Numbered from the stretch's first letter, positions 8,240 to 17,721 are shown. The stretch: DNA of 64,000 bases from Exiguobacterium aurantiacum DSM 6208 (GCF_000702585.1 NZ_JNIQ01000001.1:256501-320500), one strand, 5' to 3'. Notes: a model not told the origin generated them from the sequence alone. Numbers and translations: made by a program.

Positions 8240-8947
8240 TTATACGAAACATGGAATCTGCGGGTTGAACGTCTTGTTGTTCTCCGTCATGATTTGCTTC
8301 TTGATTTTGCCTTCTCCGAGGTAGACGATGCGGTCAGCGAGCGCTTCCGCGTCCTCTTCGTCGTGGGTGACGAAGATCGTCGTCGTACCCGTCTGTTTCA
8401 AGAGACGGCGCAAGTCGTCGCGGATCCGGTGCTGGAGTGACGTGTCCAAGTTACTGAACGGCTCATCTAAGATGAGGAGGGACGGCTTCGGTGCGAGCGC
8501 ACGCGCGAGCGCGACACGTTGCTGTTGACCGCCGCTCAATTCGTACGGGAACCGGTGACGGAACTCCGACAAGTTCACGAGCGCAAGCATCTCCTCGACC
8601 CGTTCGTTCCGTTCTTTCCGTCCAAGTTTATGAAGGCCAAAACGGATGTTCTTCTCAACGGTCATGTGCGGGAAGAGTGCATAGTCTTGGAACACCATGC
8701 CAACACCGCGTTGTTCCGGCGGCATGAATTGGCAGTCGTCACAACAGACGCAATCGTTGACGACGACGACGCCTTGATTCGGCATCTCGAGACCGGCGAT
8801 GAGGCGTAAAATCGTACTTTTCCCCGAGCCGCTGTCACCAAGAAGCGAGACAATCTCACCTTTTGTGATCGAGAGCGAGAACCCTTTGATCGTCTCTTCG
8901 TTCGCACCTTTATAGCTGAAGTGTAAGTCGTTGATTTGAACAAACAT
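8240..8947 (-). CDS. Iron(III) ABC transporter, ATP-binding protein
   Basis: The 235-residue ATPase has Walker A GDSGSGKST (37-45), the Q-loop, the signature LSGGQQQR, Walker B LLILDEP and the switch histidine in IFVTHDEED. It is of the FbpC/PotA type that energises Fe3+ or polyamine uptake but lacks the long C-terminal TOBE extension (usual length about 350), so it is a short version. Its ATG overlaps the permease stop by one base. Context with the Fur-controlled binding protein and ThiP/FbpB-like permease makes ferric iron the likely substrate. Confidence 0.87.
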   Translation of the reverse strand: MFVQINDLHFSYKGANEETIKGFSLSITKGEIVSLLGDSGSGKSTILRLIAGLEMPNQGVVVVNDCVCCDDCQFMPPEQRGVGMVFQDYALFPHMTVEKNIRFGLHKLGRKERNERVEEMLALVNLSEFRHRFPYELSGGQQQRVALARALAPKPSLLILDEPFSNLDTSLQHRIRDDLRRLLKQTGTTTIFVTHDEEDAEALADRIVYLGEGKIKKQIMTENNKTFNPQIPCFV

Positions 8948-10584
8948 TAGTCGGCCTCCTTATCAAGCACCTTATGGAAAACAAAGATCAACAATCCGCT
9001 CATGAGCACGATGACGATCGAGGCGAGCGCGGCCTCATGAATCTTCTCGTCACTGACATATTTGAACGCTTGCGTCGCAAGCGTTGAGAAGTTGAACGGT
9101 TGTAAAAACAGCGTCAGCGGCAACTCTTTCATGATGTCGATAAAGACGAGGATGAACGCACTCATGATCGCCCCTTTGATCATCGGGATATCAACCCGGA
9201 AGAACGTCTGCACGGTCCCCCACCCGAGCATACGCGACGCCTCTGTGAACGACTTTCCGACTTTCTCGAACCCGCTCTCGATCGAGTTGTACCCGATGGC
9301 GAGGAAACGAATGACGTAGGCGAAGATGAGCATGATGAGCGTCGTCCGGAATACGAACGTCTGCCCTAAATCTAACGCGAGCGCCACTTTCAACACCCAT
9401 TCATCTAATAGTAAGAACAATGTGATGACAGCGATGGCGATGGCCGCTCCCGGAATCGAATAGCCGAGCGTCGTCACTTTCGAGATGACACGCGTCATGT
9501 TCGACGGGAACAATCGCGTATAGTTGGCGATGATGAGGGCGAACACGAGGATGATCACCGTGGCGATGAAGGCGACGCTCACCGTGTTCCAGACGAGTCG
9601 GAAGAATTCCGCTGTGAACACTTGCTCGAACGTCAATACCGTCCAGGCGATGAGCTGGACGAACGGGATGACGAAGGCAATCCCGAACACCGTCGACACG
9701 TAACCGAGGACCGCGTAACGATGCCATCCGTTCAGCGGTCTCGGCTTCAGCGGCTTCACTTTCGTCGTCGCATAGCTGAACTGCTTTCTCCCCCGGACGA
9801 GCCGTTCCATCGTCAAAATCGCGATGACGAGAATCATGAGCGTCCCGGCGAGTTTAAGCGCAGAAGACGTGTCCTTCATCCCGAACCATGTGCTGAAGAT
9901 AGCCGTACTGAACGTCTGAATCCCGAAATACTTCACGACCCCATAGTCGTTTAACACTTCCATCAAGACGAGGCTGACGCCGCCGATGATGGCGACGCGA
10001 GAAATCGGGATGACGACCGTAAAGAAGATGTCCCATGACCCGCGCCCAAGGATGCGGGCGTTCTCGATCATCGAGGAAGACTGGTTGTGGAGAAAGGCCC
10101 TTGTGATCGTATAAATGTACGGATATAAAAAGAGCGTGAAGATGAAGATCGTTCCTTGAATCGTCATGATGTTGAAATACGACTGATTCACGGAAATCCC
10201 AAAATCGTTCCGGAGCGTCGTCTGGATGACGCCTGTGTAATTCAAGATCCCATGATACGTATACGCCCCGATATACGGCGGGATGGCGAGCGGTAAGATG
10301 AGCGCCCATTTGAAAAATCGACGGAACGGGAAATCATACACGGTGATAAACCAAGCAAGGCTTGTCCCGATAATCGTCGTCAAGACACCGGTCGCGAGCA
10401 TGATCACGAGCGTGTTCCTCACGTAACGCGGCAACAAATACTCACGGATATGTTGCCAGTTGTCGTTCACCGGTGCGAACAATTCAATCAAAACGATGAT
10501 CCCGGGCAAGACGATGAACAACAACGCGATAAAGCTAAGGATGGCCCATCCATTCAGTTGTCGTTTCATCGCATACCAGTTCAT
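8947..10584 (-). CDS. Iron(III) ABC transporter permease (FbpB/FutB-like, double-length)
   Basis: This 545-residue integral membrane protein has about 12 hydrophobic segments arranged as two binding-protein-dependent permease domains. Each domain has an EAA-type loop, for example ENARILGRGSWDIFFTVVIP and EASRMLGWGTVQTFFRVDIP. Such fused permeases of 500-550 residues are typical for ferric iron systems. It lies between the substrate-binding gene and the ATPase gene in one transcription unit. A partial terminator upstream probably keeps its level below that of the binding protein. Confidence 0.88.
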   Translation of the reverse strand: MNWYAMKRQLNGWAILSFIALLFIVLPGIIVLIELFAPVNDNWQHIREYLLPRYVRNTLVIMLATGVLTTIIGTSLAWFITVYDFPFRRFFKWALILPLAIPPYIGAYTYHGILNYTGVIQTTLRNDFGISVNQSYFNIMTIQGTIFIFTLFLYPYIYTITRAFLHNQSSSMIENARILGRGSWDIFFTVVIPISRVAIIGGVSLVLMEVLNDYGVVKYFGIQTFSTAIFSTWFGMKDTSSALKLAGTLMILVIAILTMERLVRGRKQFSYATTKVKPLKPRPLNGWHRYAVLGYVSTVFGIAFVIPFVQLIAWTVLTFEQVFTAEFFRLVWNTVSVAFIATVIILVFALIIANYTRLFPSNMTRVISKVTTLGYSIPGAAIAIAVITLFLLLDEWVLKVALALDLGQTFVFRTTLIMLIFAYVIRFLAIGYNSIESGFEKVGKSFTEASRMLGWGTVQTFFRVDIPMIKGAIMSAFILVFIDIMKELPLTLFLQPFNFSTLATQAFKYVSDEKIHEAALASIVIVLMSGLLIFVFHKVLDKEAD

Positions 10585-10677
10585 GCCGTACAGCTCCCAT
10601 TCTTTCTTTCGATCACTTCCTGTCCCATCATATCAGTTTCCGCCCTCACGTTGTACCGTCAGACTGCCGAGAAACCG

Positions 10678-10713
10678 AAAAATCTTCGGCCTGAACGTTT
10701 GTTCAAGCCGAAG
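10678..10713 (-). terminator. Intra-operon hairpin between the binding protein and permease genes
   Basis: Inverted repeat CTTCGGC at 10684-10690 with GCCGAAG at 10707-10713, extended by CTGAAC/GTTCAA, then AUUUUU on the minus strand. It follows the stop of the binding protein by a few bases and should lower read-through into the permease and ATPase. Confidence 0.7.
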
Positions 10714-10718
10714 TCGTC

Positions 10719-11789
10719 TTATTTCCAACCAGATTCGTTCAACACACGGATAGCTTCTTGCTGATTCTCACCGAGCACAGACAAGTTGATGTCTTGCTCT
10801 TTGAACTCACCCCATGATTTGAGGAGCTCGTTCGGTTCGACTGATTCATTGACCGGGTATTCGAAGTTTGCACTTGCGAACTGCTCTTGGGCTGACGGGT
10901 TAGACATGAACTCCATGAGTTTCTTCGCATTCTCTGAGTTTTTCGACGCTTTCGTCATCGCGATCCCAGAGATGTTGACGTGCGTACCAGTCGTGTCTTG
11001 GTTCGGGAAGAACACACCGACTTGTTCCGCGACTTTCTTTTCTTCCGCGTCTTCTGAGTTCAACATGAGACCCATGTAGTACGTGTTCATGATGGCAACG
11101 TCACCTTCTCCGGCTACTACCGCTTTCGCTTGGTCACGGTCGTTTCCTTGCGGGTCACGCGCGAAGTTGTTCACGAGGCCTTCTGCCCATTCTTTCGCCT
11201 TGTCGACACCGTTCACTTCGATGAACGATGCGAGAAGCGAGATGTTGTACATGTTTTCAGATGGACGAACGAGCACTTTCCCGTTCCACTGTTCTTCTGT
11301 GAGTGCTTCATACGTCGACAAGTCTTCAGGATTCACACGGTCTTTCGCATAGACGATGACACGAGCACGCTTTGTGAGACCGAACCACTCATTGTCCGTA
11401 TCACGGTATTTTTCTGGGATGTTCGACTCAAGCACGTCGCTATCGACCGCTTGAAGATGACCTGATTCTTTCGCTTGGTGCAAGTTTCCGGCGTCCGCCG
11501 TGATGAAAAGATCTGCTTCTGTGTTCGACCCTTCTGTATTGAGACGCTCGAGTAGCTCGTCGCCCTTCCCTTCGACAACGTTGACTTTCACACCCGTCTC
11601 TTCTTCGAACTGCTTGTAAAGCTCTTTGTCGACGTCGTAATGACGGCTTGAGTAGACGTTGACGACTTTTGACTCTTCCGCCGTCTCATTGTCTCCTGTT
11701 GACGTTGTCTCTTCTGTGCTCGCGCAAGCGGCAAGCAAAGATGTCGTAAGTGCTGCCGAAAGTCCTAGTGCCATATACTTTTTGTTCAT
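10719..11789 (-). CDS. Iron(III) ABC transporter substrate-binding lipoprotein
   Basis: A 356-residue precursor starting at MNKKYMALGL, with GGGGG 5' of the ATG; an in-frame GTG 15 bases earlier is less likely. It has a lipoprotein signal with lipobox LAAC (C22), so it is anchored outside the membrane. The body starts VVNVYSSRHYDVDKELYKQF and is of the FutA/AfuA/FbpA type, including the GTHVNISGIAM segment and paired tyrosines (MNTYYMGL) that bind ferric iron in this family. Two Fur-like sites lie in the upstream region, so it should be induced by iron limitation. Confidence 0.9.
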   Translation of the reverse strand: MNKKYMALGLSAALTTSLLAACASTEETTSTGDNETAEESKVVNVYSSRHYDVDKELYKQFEEETGVKVNVVEGKGDELLERLNTEGSNTEADLFITADAGNLHQAKESGHLQAVDSDVLESNIPEKYRDTDNEWFGLTKRARVIVYAKDRVNPEDLSTYEALTEEQWNGKVLVRPSENMYNISLLASFIEVNGVDKAKEWAEGLVNNFARDPQGNDRDQAKAVVAGEGDVAIMNTYYMGLMLNSEDAEEKKVAEQVGVFFPNQDTTGTHVNISGIAMTKASKNSENAKKLMEFMSNPSAQEQFASANFEYPVNESVEPNELLKSWGEFKEQDINLSVLGENQQEAIRVLNESGWK

Positions 11790-11826
11790 GTGTAAGTCCC
11801 CCACGTTTTAGTCTGTTTATTGGTAA

Positions 11827-11870
11827 TGATAATTACTCTCAATTACTATCATCACTGATAATCATTCTCA
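11827..11870. promoter_or_regulatory. Two Fur-box-like operators
   Basis: TGATAATTACTCTCA at 11827-11841 and TGATAATCATTCTCA at 11856-11870 match the 7-1-7 Fur motif TGATAAT-N-ATTATCA at 12 and 13 of 14 defined positions. They sit 38-81 bases upstream of the iron-binding lipoprotein start, where repressor binding would block transcription when iron is plentiful. Confidence 0.8.
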
Positions 11871-11900
11871 CGTCAACCTTTTTTTGAAATCGTTTACAGT

Positions 11901-11918
11901 AGTTATAAATTTATAACT
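11901..11918. promoter_or_regulatory. Perfect 18-bp palindrome in a divergent promoter region
   Basis: AGTTATAAATTTATAACT reads the same on both strands. It lies between the iron transporter Fur boxes and the tetR promoter. It looks like a dimeric repressor operator, but the regulator is not evident. Confidence 0.4.
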
Positions 11919-11942
11919 TAACAGTTTTGAGTGCATCATTTC

Positions 11943-11999
11943 TTGACTTCAAAATGATTTGACATTTATGATGAGAAAGAAAAAACCGTCTGGTCGGTA
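11943..11999 (+). promoter_or_regulatory. Promoter and possible operator of the tetR-RND operon
   Basis: TTGACT (11943-11948) and TATGAT (11967-11972) with an 18-base spacer form a sigma-A type promoter. Just past the predicted start, ACCG-N6-CGGT (11985-11998) resembles short palindromes bound by TetR-family repressors and may mediate autoregulation. Confidence 0.5.
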
Positions 12000-12016
12000 T
12001 AGAAAAGAGGGGTACG

Positions 12017-12583
12017 ATGACGAACCGATCGAATGTGACGAAACAAAAATTGTTAGATGCGGCAAGCGACATCATTATGGAGCACGGAGTCCATCAACTC
12101 ACGTTAGATGAAGTCGCTAAGACGGCTGGCGTGTCAAAAGGTGGATTGCTCTACCACTATCCATCAAAAGAGGCGTTATTGACCGCCATCGTCGAGCGGT
12201 TGCAAACAGAACAAAACGACATGTACGAATCGCTTCAACTAGAGGGCTACGGTCCGATCGAGGCGTTCGTGCGACTGTTCGACGAGACGAAGTTGTACCC
12301 AGAACGTTCTTCACTCCATATCGATGCCGAGAAGATGATCGCTTTTTTAACATTGTTCGCTGTCGATCAAGACTATGCCGAGCGATGGAAGCACGAAATC
12401 GACACGTTCTTCGCGCAGTTTCAACAGACGAGCGATCCCGTTGAGACGATGATTATCCGTTATGCGCTCGAAGGGATGATGATGTCCGAACATTTCCACG
12501 TCGGCGTCCCTCCGACAGAATTGAAGCAACAAATCATCGCTCGGTTAATCGAGCGAGCCCGCCGTATCGATACGGAAAACTAA
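12017..12583 (+). CDS. TetR/AcrR-family repressor
   Basis: The 188-residue protein has the TetR N-terminal helix-turn-helix: LLDAASDIIMEHGVHQLTLD, then EVAKTAGVSKGGLLYHYPSK, followed by an all-helical ligand-binding half of normal length. It starts behind agaggggt and is 27 bases upstream of an RND pump. That pairing is the usual sign of a local efflux repressor responding to a pump substrate. Confidence 0.92.
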   Translation: MTNRSNVTKQKLLDAASDIIMEHGVHQLTLDEVAKTAGVSKGGLLYHYPSKEALLTAIVERLQTEQNDMYESLQLEGYGPIEAFVRLFDETKLYPERSSLHIDAEKMIAFLTLFAVDQDYAERWKHEIDTFFAQFQQTSDPVETMIIRYALEGMMMSEHFHVGVPPTELKQQIIARLIERARRIDTEN

Positions 12584-12610
12584 TTCGCACGCAGAGGAGA
12601 ATGGAACCCC

Positions 12611-15600
12611 ATGCAAAAAATCACGTCCTTTTCCGTCAACAACAAGTTCGCAGTCTGGTTGATGACGATCATCTTGACGGCCGCCGGAATCTTCGCCGGT
12701 CTCACGATGAAACTTGAAACACTTCCTGACATCACGACACCGACCGTTTCGGTGACAACGATTTACCCAGGAGCATCACCTGAGCAAGTGCTCGACGAAG
12801 TGAGCACCGTGCTCGAAGACCGGCTGAAAAGCTTGAACGGAGTCGAACAAGTCCGCTCGAGCTCATTCCAAAACGCGTCGAACATTCAAATCGACTATGA
12901 TTTCAGCACCGACATGGAATCGGCCGAGCAGCAAGTGAAAGACGCACTCAGTAACGTCGACTTGCCAGAAGCCGTCCAAGACCCGCAAGTGTCGCGCCTC
13001 AGCTTTGACGCGTTCCCGGTCATCGGGGCAGCGGTCTCAGATGAGAGCCTCGACTTGGCTGAATTGACGAAGCTCGTCGAGGAAGAGTTGCAACCCGCCC
13101 TCGAAGGAGTGGAAGGGGCCCAGCTCGTCCAAATCGCCGGACAAGAGATCCGTCGCGTCGAACTTGAGTTCGACGCCGCCGCCCTCGCCGAATACAATTT
13201 GACGGAAGAGACGGTCAAGCAGTTGATTCAAGCGAACGATGCCCGCATCGCCCTCGGCCTATATGAACTCGGGGACTCGGAGCAAGCGGTCGTCATCGAC
13301 GGCAAGTCTGAGACGCTTGAAGCGTTCCGCGACCTGCAAATCCCATACTCACCAGCCGAATCGCCACAGGCGCCAGGTGTGCCGAGTGAACTCCCGACCG
13401 GAGAGACACCGCAACTGCCAACCGACCTGCCGACAGACATTCCGAGTGATATCCCGGCCAACGTGCCGACGTCCGTCCCGACGGTCGCCTTGAGCGAACT
13501 CGCGACCATCGAAGACCGTGGTATCGAAGAGTCGATTTCACGTTCGAACGGGGAACGGTCAATCGGCATTCAAGTGACGAAGACGCAAGATGCGAACACG
13601 GTCGACGTCGTCAACGCGGTCAAAGACATCCTTGATGATTTTGAAGCGGACTATGAGACGGCCAACGTCTCCATCACGCTTGACCAAGGACAACCGATTG
13701 AAGAATCGGTCGAAACGATGGTATCGAAAGCGCTACTCGGCGGGTTATTCGCCATCTTGATCATTCTCGTGTTCCTTCGTAACGTCCGCTCGACGATCAT
13801 CGCCGTCATCTCGATCCCGCTTTCGCTCTTAATGGCGCTCATCGTCTTGAAGCAACTCGACATTACGCTCAACATCATGACGCTCGGTGCGATGACGGTC
13901 GCCATCGGTCGTGTCGTCGATGACTCTATCGTCGTCATCGAAAACATCTATCGCCGTCTCACGCGTCCGAACGAACCGCTGCGCGGCAAAGAACTCATCA
14001 TTGCCTCGACGAAAGAAGTGTTCATTCCAATCGCTTCTTCGACGATCGTGACAATCGCCGTCTTCTTACCGCTCGGCTTTGTGACCGGCTTTGTCGGCGA
14101 GTTGTTCTTGCCGTTCGCATTGACCGTCGTCTTCGCCTTGCTCGCCTCGCTCCTTGTCGCTATTACGGTCGTGCCGATGATGGCCGACTCGTTCTTCAAG
14201 AACCGCGACAAGTTGAAACCAGAAGAAGGTCCAGGCAAACTCGCCGAATGGTACCGTGGTGTCCTCGACTGGTCACTCAACCATAAGCTCGTCGTCTTCG
14301 GGCTCGCGACGCTCCTCTTGGTCGGTAGCTTCGCGCTCGTCCCGGCCATCGGTGTCAACTTCTTGAACCAAGACTCTGAGAAGACGTTGTTCGTCACGTT
14401 CGACCCAGAACCAGGCCAGACGCTCGACGATTCGATCGCAGCGGCTGAAGTCGCGGAAACGTATTTCATGGACGAACAGCCGAACGCGACCGACGTCCAG
14501 TTCACGGTCGGCGGCGAAAACCCGCTCAATCCGGGCAACAACAAGCAAGGAATCTTCATCGTTCAATACGACCCGGCCACGAAAGATTTCGCCGACGTCA
14601 AACTTTCAGATATCGAACGTTTGAACGAACTCGCCCCTGCCGGTGAGTGGAAAGAGCAAGATTTCACGGGTGGAGGTGCAACGAGCGGCGTGACGTACAA
14701 CGTCTATGCCAACTCGCTTGAGGATCTCGAGGCGATTGTTCCGACGTTCGTCGAGACGATCGAACAAGAGACCGATTACGTCCGTCAAGCCACGTCTGAC
14801 TTGCGTGAGTCGTACGTGCAATACACGTTCAACGTCGACCAACAAGCGGCAGCTGAAGCCGGTGTCTCGGCGTTCCAAATCGCTCAAACGATCGGCCAGT
14901 TCCAGGCACAGGAAAGCCCGCTCGCCAGTGTGACGGTCGATGACAAACAACTCGATGTCATCATCCCGACCGAACAAGTCACATATGACAGCATCGAAGA
15001 CTTGCAAGCGCAAGAAATCACGACCCCGTTCGGCCCACGTCCAATCTCGGACTTCATTGAAGTCGAGGAAGGGACGACACCGGACACGCTCGTACAGCGC
15101 GACGGCAAGCTCCTCGCCCGTGTCAACGTCGAGCTCAGCACGGACAAAGCGACCGAAGCGTCGGCCGCGATTGAAGAACGCGTGGCAGCGATCGACCTGC
15201 CTAGCGGTGTGTCCTACGATATCGGCGGCGTGACAGAACAGATTCAAGAGTCGTTTACGCAACTCGGTCTCGCCATGCTAGCGGCCGTTGCCATCGTCTA
15301 CTTGGTGCTCGTCATTACGTTCGGCGGCGCCATCACCCCGTTCGTCGTCTTGTTCTCGCTTCCTTATGCGATTATCGGGGGACTCGTCGCCCTTCTCATC
15401 ACGGGTGAGACGATTTCCGTCTCGGCACTCATCGGGGCGCTCATGTTGATCGGGATCGTCGTCACGAACGCGATCGTCTTGATCGACCGCGTCATCCATA
15501 AAGAAGCAGCAGGATTATCGACACGCGAGGCGCTACTTGAAGCGGCCGGTACGCGACTCCGTCCGATCCTCATGACGGCGCTCGCGACGATCGGTGCCTT

Positions 15601-15760
15601 GTCACCGCTCGCCCTCGGCCTTGAAGGCGGCGCCCTCATCTCGAAAGGACTCGGTGTGACCGTCATCGGCGGACTCACAAGTTCGACGCTATTGACGCTC
15701 CTCATCGTTCCGATCGTGTATGAGTTCTTCGCACGGTTCCGTAAACAGAAACAAGCGTAA
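12611..15760 (+). CDS. RND efflux transporter (SwrC/AcrB-like) with a Pro-rich insertion
   Basis: This 1049-residue membrane protein has the RND plan of 12 membrane segments and two large outer loops. The intramembrane proton-relay aspartates are in the motif GRVVDDSIVVIENIYRRL. Its closest functional analogue in Bacillus is SwrC, which exports surfactin-like lipopeptides. Between residues 246 and 291 there is a low-complexity segment with 12 prolines, including six successive tetrapeptides of the form xP[TSA][DNSV]. By position it lies in the outer docking region. The pump is co-transcribed with the TetR gene and followed by a strong terminator. No membrane fusion protein gene is adjacent. 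Confidence 0.92.
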   Translation: MQKITSFSVNNKFAVWLMTIILTAAGIFAGLTMKLETLPDITTPTVSVTTIYPGASPEQVLDEVSTVLEDRLKSLNGVEQVRSSSFQNASNIQIDYDFSTDMESAEQQVKDALSNVDLPEAVQDPQVSRLSFDAFPVIGAAVSDESLDLAELTKLVEEELQPALEGVEGAQLVQIAGQEIRRVELEFDAAALAEYNLTEETVKQLIQANDARIALGLYELGDSEQAVVIDGKSETLEAFRDLQIPYSPAESPQAPGVPSELPTGETPQLPTDLPTDIPSDIPANVPTSVPTVALSELATIEDRGIEESISRSNGERSIGIQVTKTQDANTVDVVNAVKDILDDFEADYETANVSITLDQGQPIEESVETMVSKALLGGLFAILIILVFLRNVRSTIIAVISIPLSLLMALIVLKQLDITLNIMTLGAMTVAIGRVVDDSIVVIENIYRRLTRPNEPLRGKELIIASTKEVFIPIASSTIVTIAVFLPLGFVTGFVGELFLPFALTVVFALLASLLVAITVVPMMADSFFKNRDKLKPEEGPGKLAEWYRGVLDWSLNHKLVVFGLATLLLVGSFALVPAIGVNFLNQDSEKTLFVTFDPEPGQTLDDSIAAAEVAETYFMDEQPNATDVQFTVGGENPLNPGNNKQGIFIVQYDPATKDFADVKLSDIERLNELAPAGEWKEQDFTGGGATSGVTYNVYANSLEDLEAIVPTFVETIEQETDYVRQATSDLRESYVQYTFNVDQQAAAEAGVSAFQIAQTIGQFQAQESPLASVTVDDKQLDVIIPTEQVTYDSIEDLQAQEITTPFGPRPISDFIEVEEGTTPDTLVQRDGKLLARVNVELSTDKATEASAAIEERVAAIDLPSGVSYDIGGVTEQIQESFTQLGLAMLAAVAIVYLVLVITFGGAITPFVVLFSLPYAIIGGLVALLITGETISVSALIGALMLIGIVVTNAIVLIDRVIHKEAAGLSTREALLEAAGTRLRPILMTALATIGALSPLALGLEGGALISKGLGVTVIGGLTSSTLLTLLIVPIVYEFFARFRKQKQA

Positions 15761-15763
15761 TCA

Positions 15764-15799
15764 AAAAGAGAGTTGACCATCTGCGGTCGACTCTCTTTT
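15764..15799. terminator. Bidirectional terminator between the RND gene and ywqG
   Basis: A 15-bp near-perfect stem (15764-15778 with 15785-15799) with A-run and T-run on its two sides serves the converging RND and YwqG-like genes. Confidence 0.9.
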
Positions 15800-15804
15800 G
15801 GCGT

Positions 15805-16542
15805 TCAATAACATTGCATGATGATTTCCGCTTCTTCGAAACGTTTGGCTCGGAGCGCTTCGGTCGGGATGAGGAAGTAAAGGATGCCGGCATCCCCGAA
15901 CATGACGTCGAGCTCTTCCGTCGAGTCCATTTGAAAGAGTAGGAACGGATTGGAGAAGCGTTCGCCATGCGTGTCTTCAATCTCTTCGAACACATCGTTT
16001 TGGACCGCATCCGGATGTCCGCCGATCGCATGTACTTCGCCTTCATCGAACAGTTCTTCCATCGCCGTGAAATCGTCCTCCGTCATGAGTTCGAGCAACG
16101 AATCGACAATCGGGGCATAGCTTTCCTCGAACGCAACATCACGTTCGTTGAGCGCCTCGCCGATCCGAACGCGCTCGAGTGTCGTTTCATTCGTGTAGAC
16201 GACACGCCACAAATGCCGTTCGTCCGCATCCCCCCACGGCTGTTCATCCAAATCGTAAAAGAATGATAACAGACCTTCCTTAGGTAGCGCCTCGACCGAT
16301 TCGCATCTAGCGAAATCGCTCAACCGGAACTGAGCCAAAAACGTCAAATTCTCCCCTGGATGGTCGGCTGCACTTACCAAATCAGGATACCCGCCAAATT
16401 TGGAGTACCCGATCGCTACTTCCTCCCGCGTTGCGCGCGGGACGAGCTTCACATTGACGCGTTTCTTGAACGCCGCCACAATCTCTTCTCCATGCTCAAG
16501 TTCACGTGATTCGATCAACCGCTTTACCGATTGTAGTTCCAT
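15805..16542 (-). CDS. YwqG-like protein (DUF1963)
   Basis: The 245-residue soluble protein has the DUF1963 pattern: an early SKFGGYPDL motif, then LTFLAQFRLSDF, GLLSFFYDLDEQPWG, and a C-terminal MFGDAGILYFLIP. Members are common in Bacillales and many other bacteria; their biochemical role is not established. It is a single gene with its own start and shares a terminator with the RND gene. Confidence 0.85.
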   Translation of the reverse strand: MELQSVKRLIESRELEHGEEIVAAFKKRVNVKLVPRATREEVAIGYSKFGGYPDLVSAADHPGENLTFLAQFRLSDFARCESVEALPKEGLLSFFYDLDEQPWGDADERHLWRVVYTNETTLERVRIGEALNERDVAFEESYAPIVDSLLELMTEDDFTAMEELFDEGEVHAIGGHPDAVQNDVFEEIEDTHGERFSNPFLLFQMDSTEELDVMFGDAGILYFLIPTEALRAKRFEEAEIIMQCY

Positions 16543-16693
16543 TTTCGCACCTCATTTGTATATGATGAAAGTAGTGTAACACACCGAACGTATGTACCCA
16601 TTATCTTTTTTTGACTAGCCTTTATCTTGACCACGATGTGAAAACTTGAGAAAATGCATACGTTTTGAACTTATACGCGAAAGGATGTCACTC

Positions 16694-17050
16694 ATGCAAC
16701 TTTTAATCAAATGGATAATCGGCCTTTCGCTCTTATTCGGGTTAAGCGCGCTCGGCAATTGGATTGTCGCGACGCTCGCCTGGAACGTTCCAGGCAACGT
16801 CATAGGGATGGTGTTACTGTTGACCTTGCTCATGACGAAAGTGATCCGTGTCGAGTGGATTGAGGATAGTGCCGGGTTTTTGACGAAACACCTCGCTTTT
16901 TTCTTTATTCCGATTGCGGTCGGTCTCATGTCCTATAGCGACCTGTTAAAAGCAGAGGGCATCCCGCTCTTTGTCTCCTTACTTATTAGTTTGCTTGTCG
17001 GGCTTGTCGTGACCGCAGTCATCTCAGGTAGACGGGGTGAAGCATCATGA
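16694..17050 (+). CDS. CidA/LrgA-family holin-like membrane protein
   Basis: The 118-residue protein has four hydrophobic segments and the family stretch WNVPGNVIGMVLLLTLL. The frame is open further upstream, but ATG 16694 is chosen because AAAGGA lies 7 bases before it; ATG 16685 overlaps that site. CidA/LrgA proteins affect murein hydrolase activity, and the Bacillus pairs also take up pyruvate. The stop overlaps the start of the LrgB-type gene (ATGA), so the two are translationally coupled. Confidence 0.85.
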   Translation: MQLLIKWIIGLSLLFGLSALGNWIVATLAWNVPGNVIGMVLLLTLLMTKVIRVEWIEDSAGFLTKHLAFFFIPIAVGLMSYSDLLKAEGIPLFVSLLISLLVGLVVTAVISGRRGEAS

Positions 17051-17721
17051 CGATCTTTTGGGTACTCGTCACGATTGCCGTCTATCTCATCAGTCGGAAG
17101 TTGTCTTTTAAATGGGCGTCCCCGTTCACGAACGTCGTCTTCTTGAGCACCACGTTTTTGATTGTGACGCTTCTTTTATCTGGTCAATCGTATGACGTAT
17201 ATGAACCGGCGAAAGACATCATCACCATCCTGCTCGGTCCGGCGACGGTCGCGTTAGGCTTGCCGCTTTATCGCAACTTGCCGACACTGCTCGCGCGGGC
17301 GAAACGCGCCCTTGGCGCGATACTTGCCGGTACCGTCTCGACCATACTTGTCGCCGTCATAGTTGGCACAACACTTACATTGACAGACAAAGTACTCATC
17401 GGACTCTCGGTCAAATCGGTCACGGCTCCAATCGCCCTCGAACTCGCGAGACAGCTTCAAGGAGATGCGTCGCTTGCCGCTTCGATCACGGTCGCCTGCG
17501 GCATACTCGGTGCCATGATCGGACCCATGATTTTAACACTCTTTAACGTGAGTGATCCGTTCACGCGCGGTCTCGCGCTCGGGACAATCAGTCACGGCAT
17601 CGGTACGGCCCAAGCCGCGACGGAACATCCGCTATCGGGTGCAACAGGTGGGGCTGCGATGGGACTCTCAGCCATTTTCACGTCGTTTTTGCTTCCTTAT
17701 TTGCTACCATTCCTCATTTAA
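17047..17721 (+). CDS. LrgB/CidB-family membrane protein
   Basis: The 224-residue polytopic membrane protein contains the LrgB hallmarks KSVTAPIALELARQL and SHGIGTAQA. It starts within the CidA/LrgA-type gene by an ATGA overlap and forms its partner in the membrane. A LysR or LytSR regulator is not adjacent. No clear terminator is seen before pepT. Confidence 0.9.
   Translation: MTIFWVLVTIAVYLISRKLSFKWASPFTNVVFLSTTFLIVTLLLSGQSYDVYEPAKDIITILLGPATVALGLPLYRNLPTLLARAKRALGAILAGTVSTILVAVIVGTTLTLTDKVLIGLSVKSVTAPIALELARQLQGDASLAASITVACGILGAMIGPMILTLFNVSDPFTRGLALGTISHGIGTAQAATEHPLSGATGGAAMGLSAIFTSFLLPYLLPFLI

Noticed and set aside
14606-15262. A 218-codon frame antisense to the RND gene
   Set aside because: Arg/Asp-rich mirror frame without ribosome site; the RND protein is continuous on the other strand.
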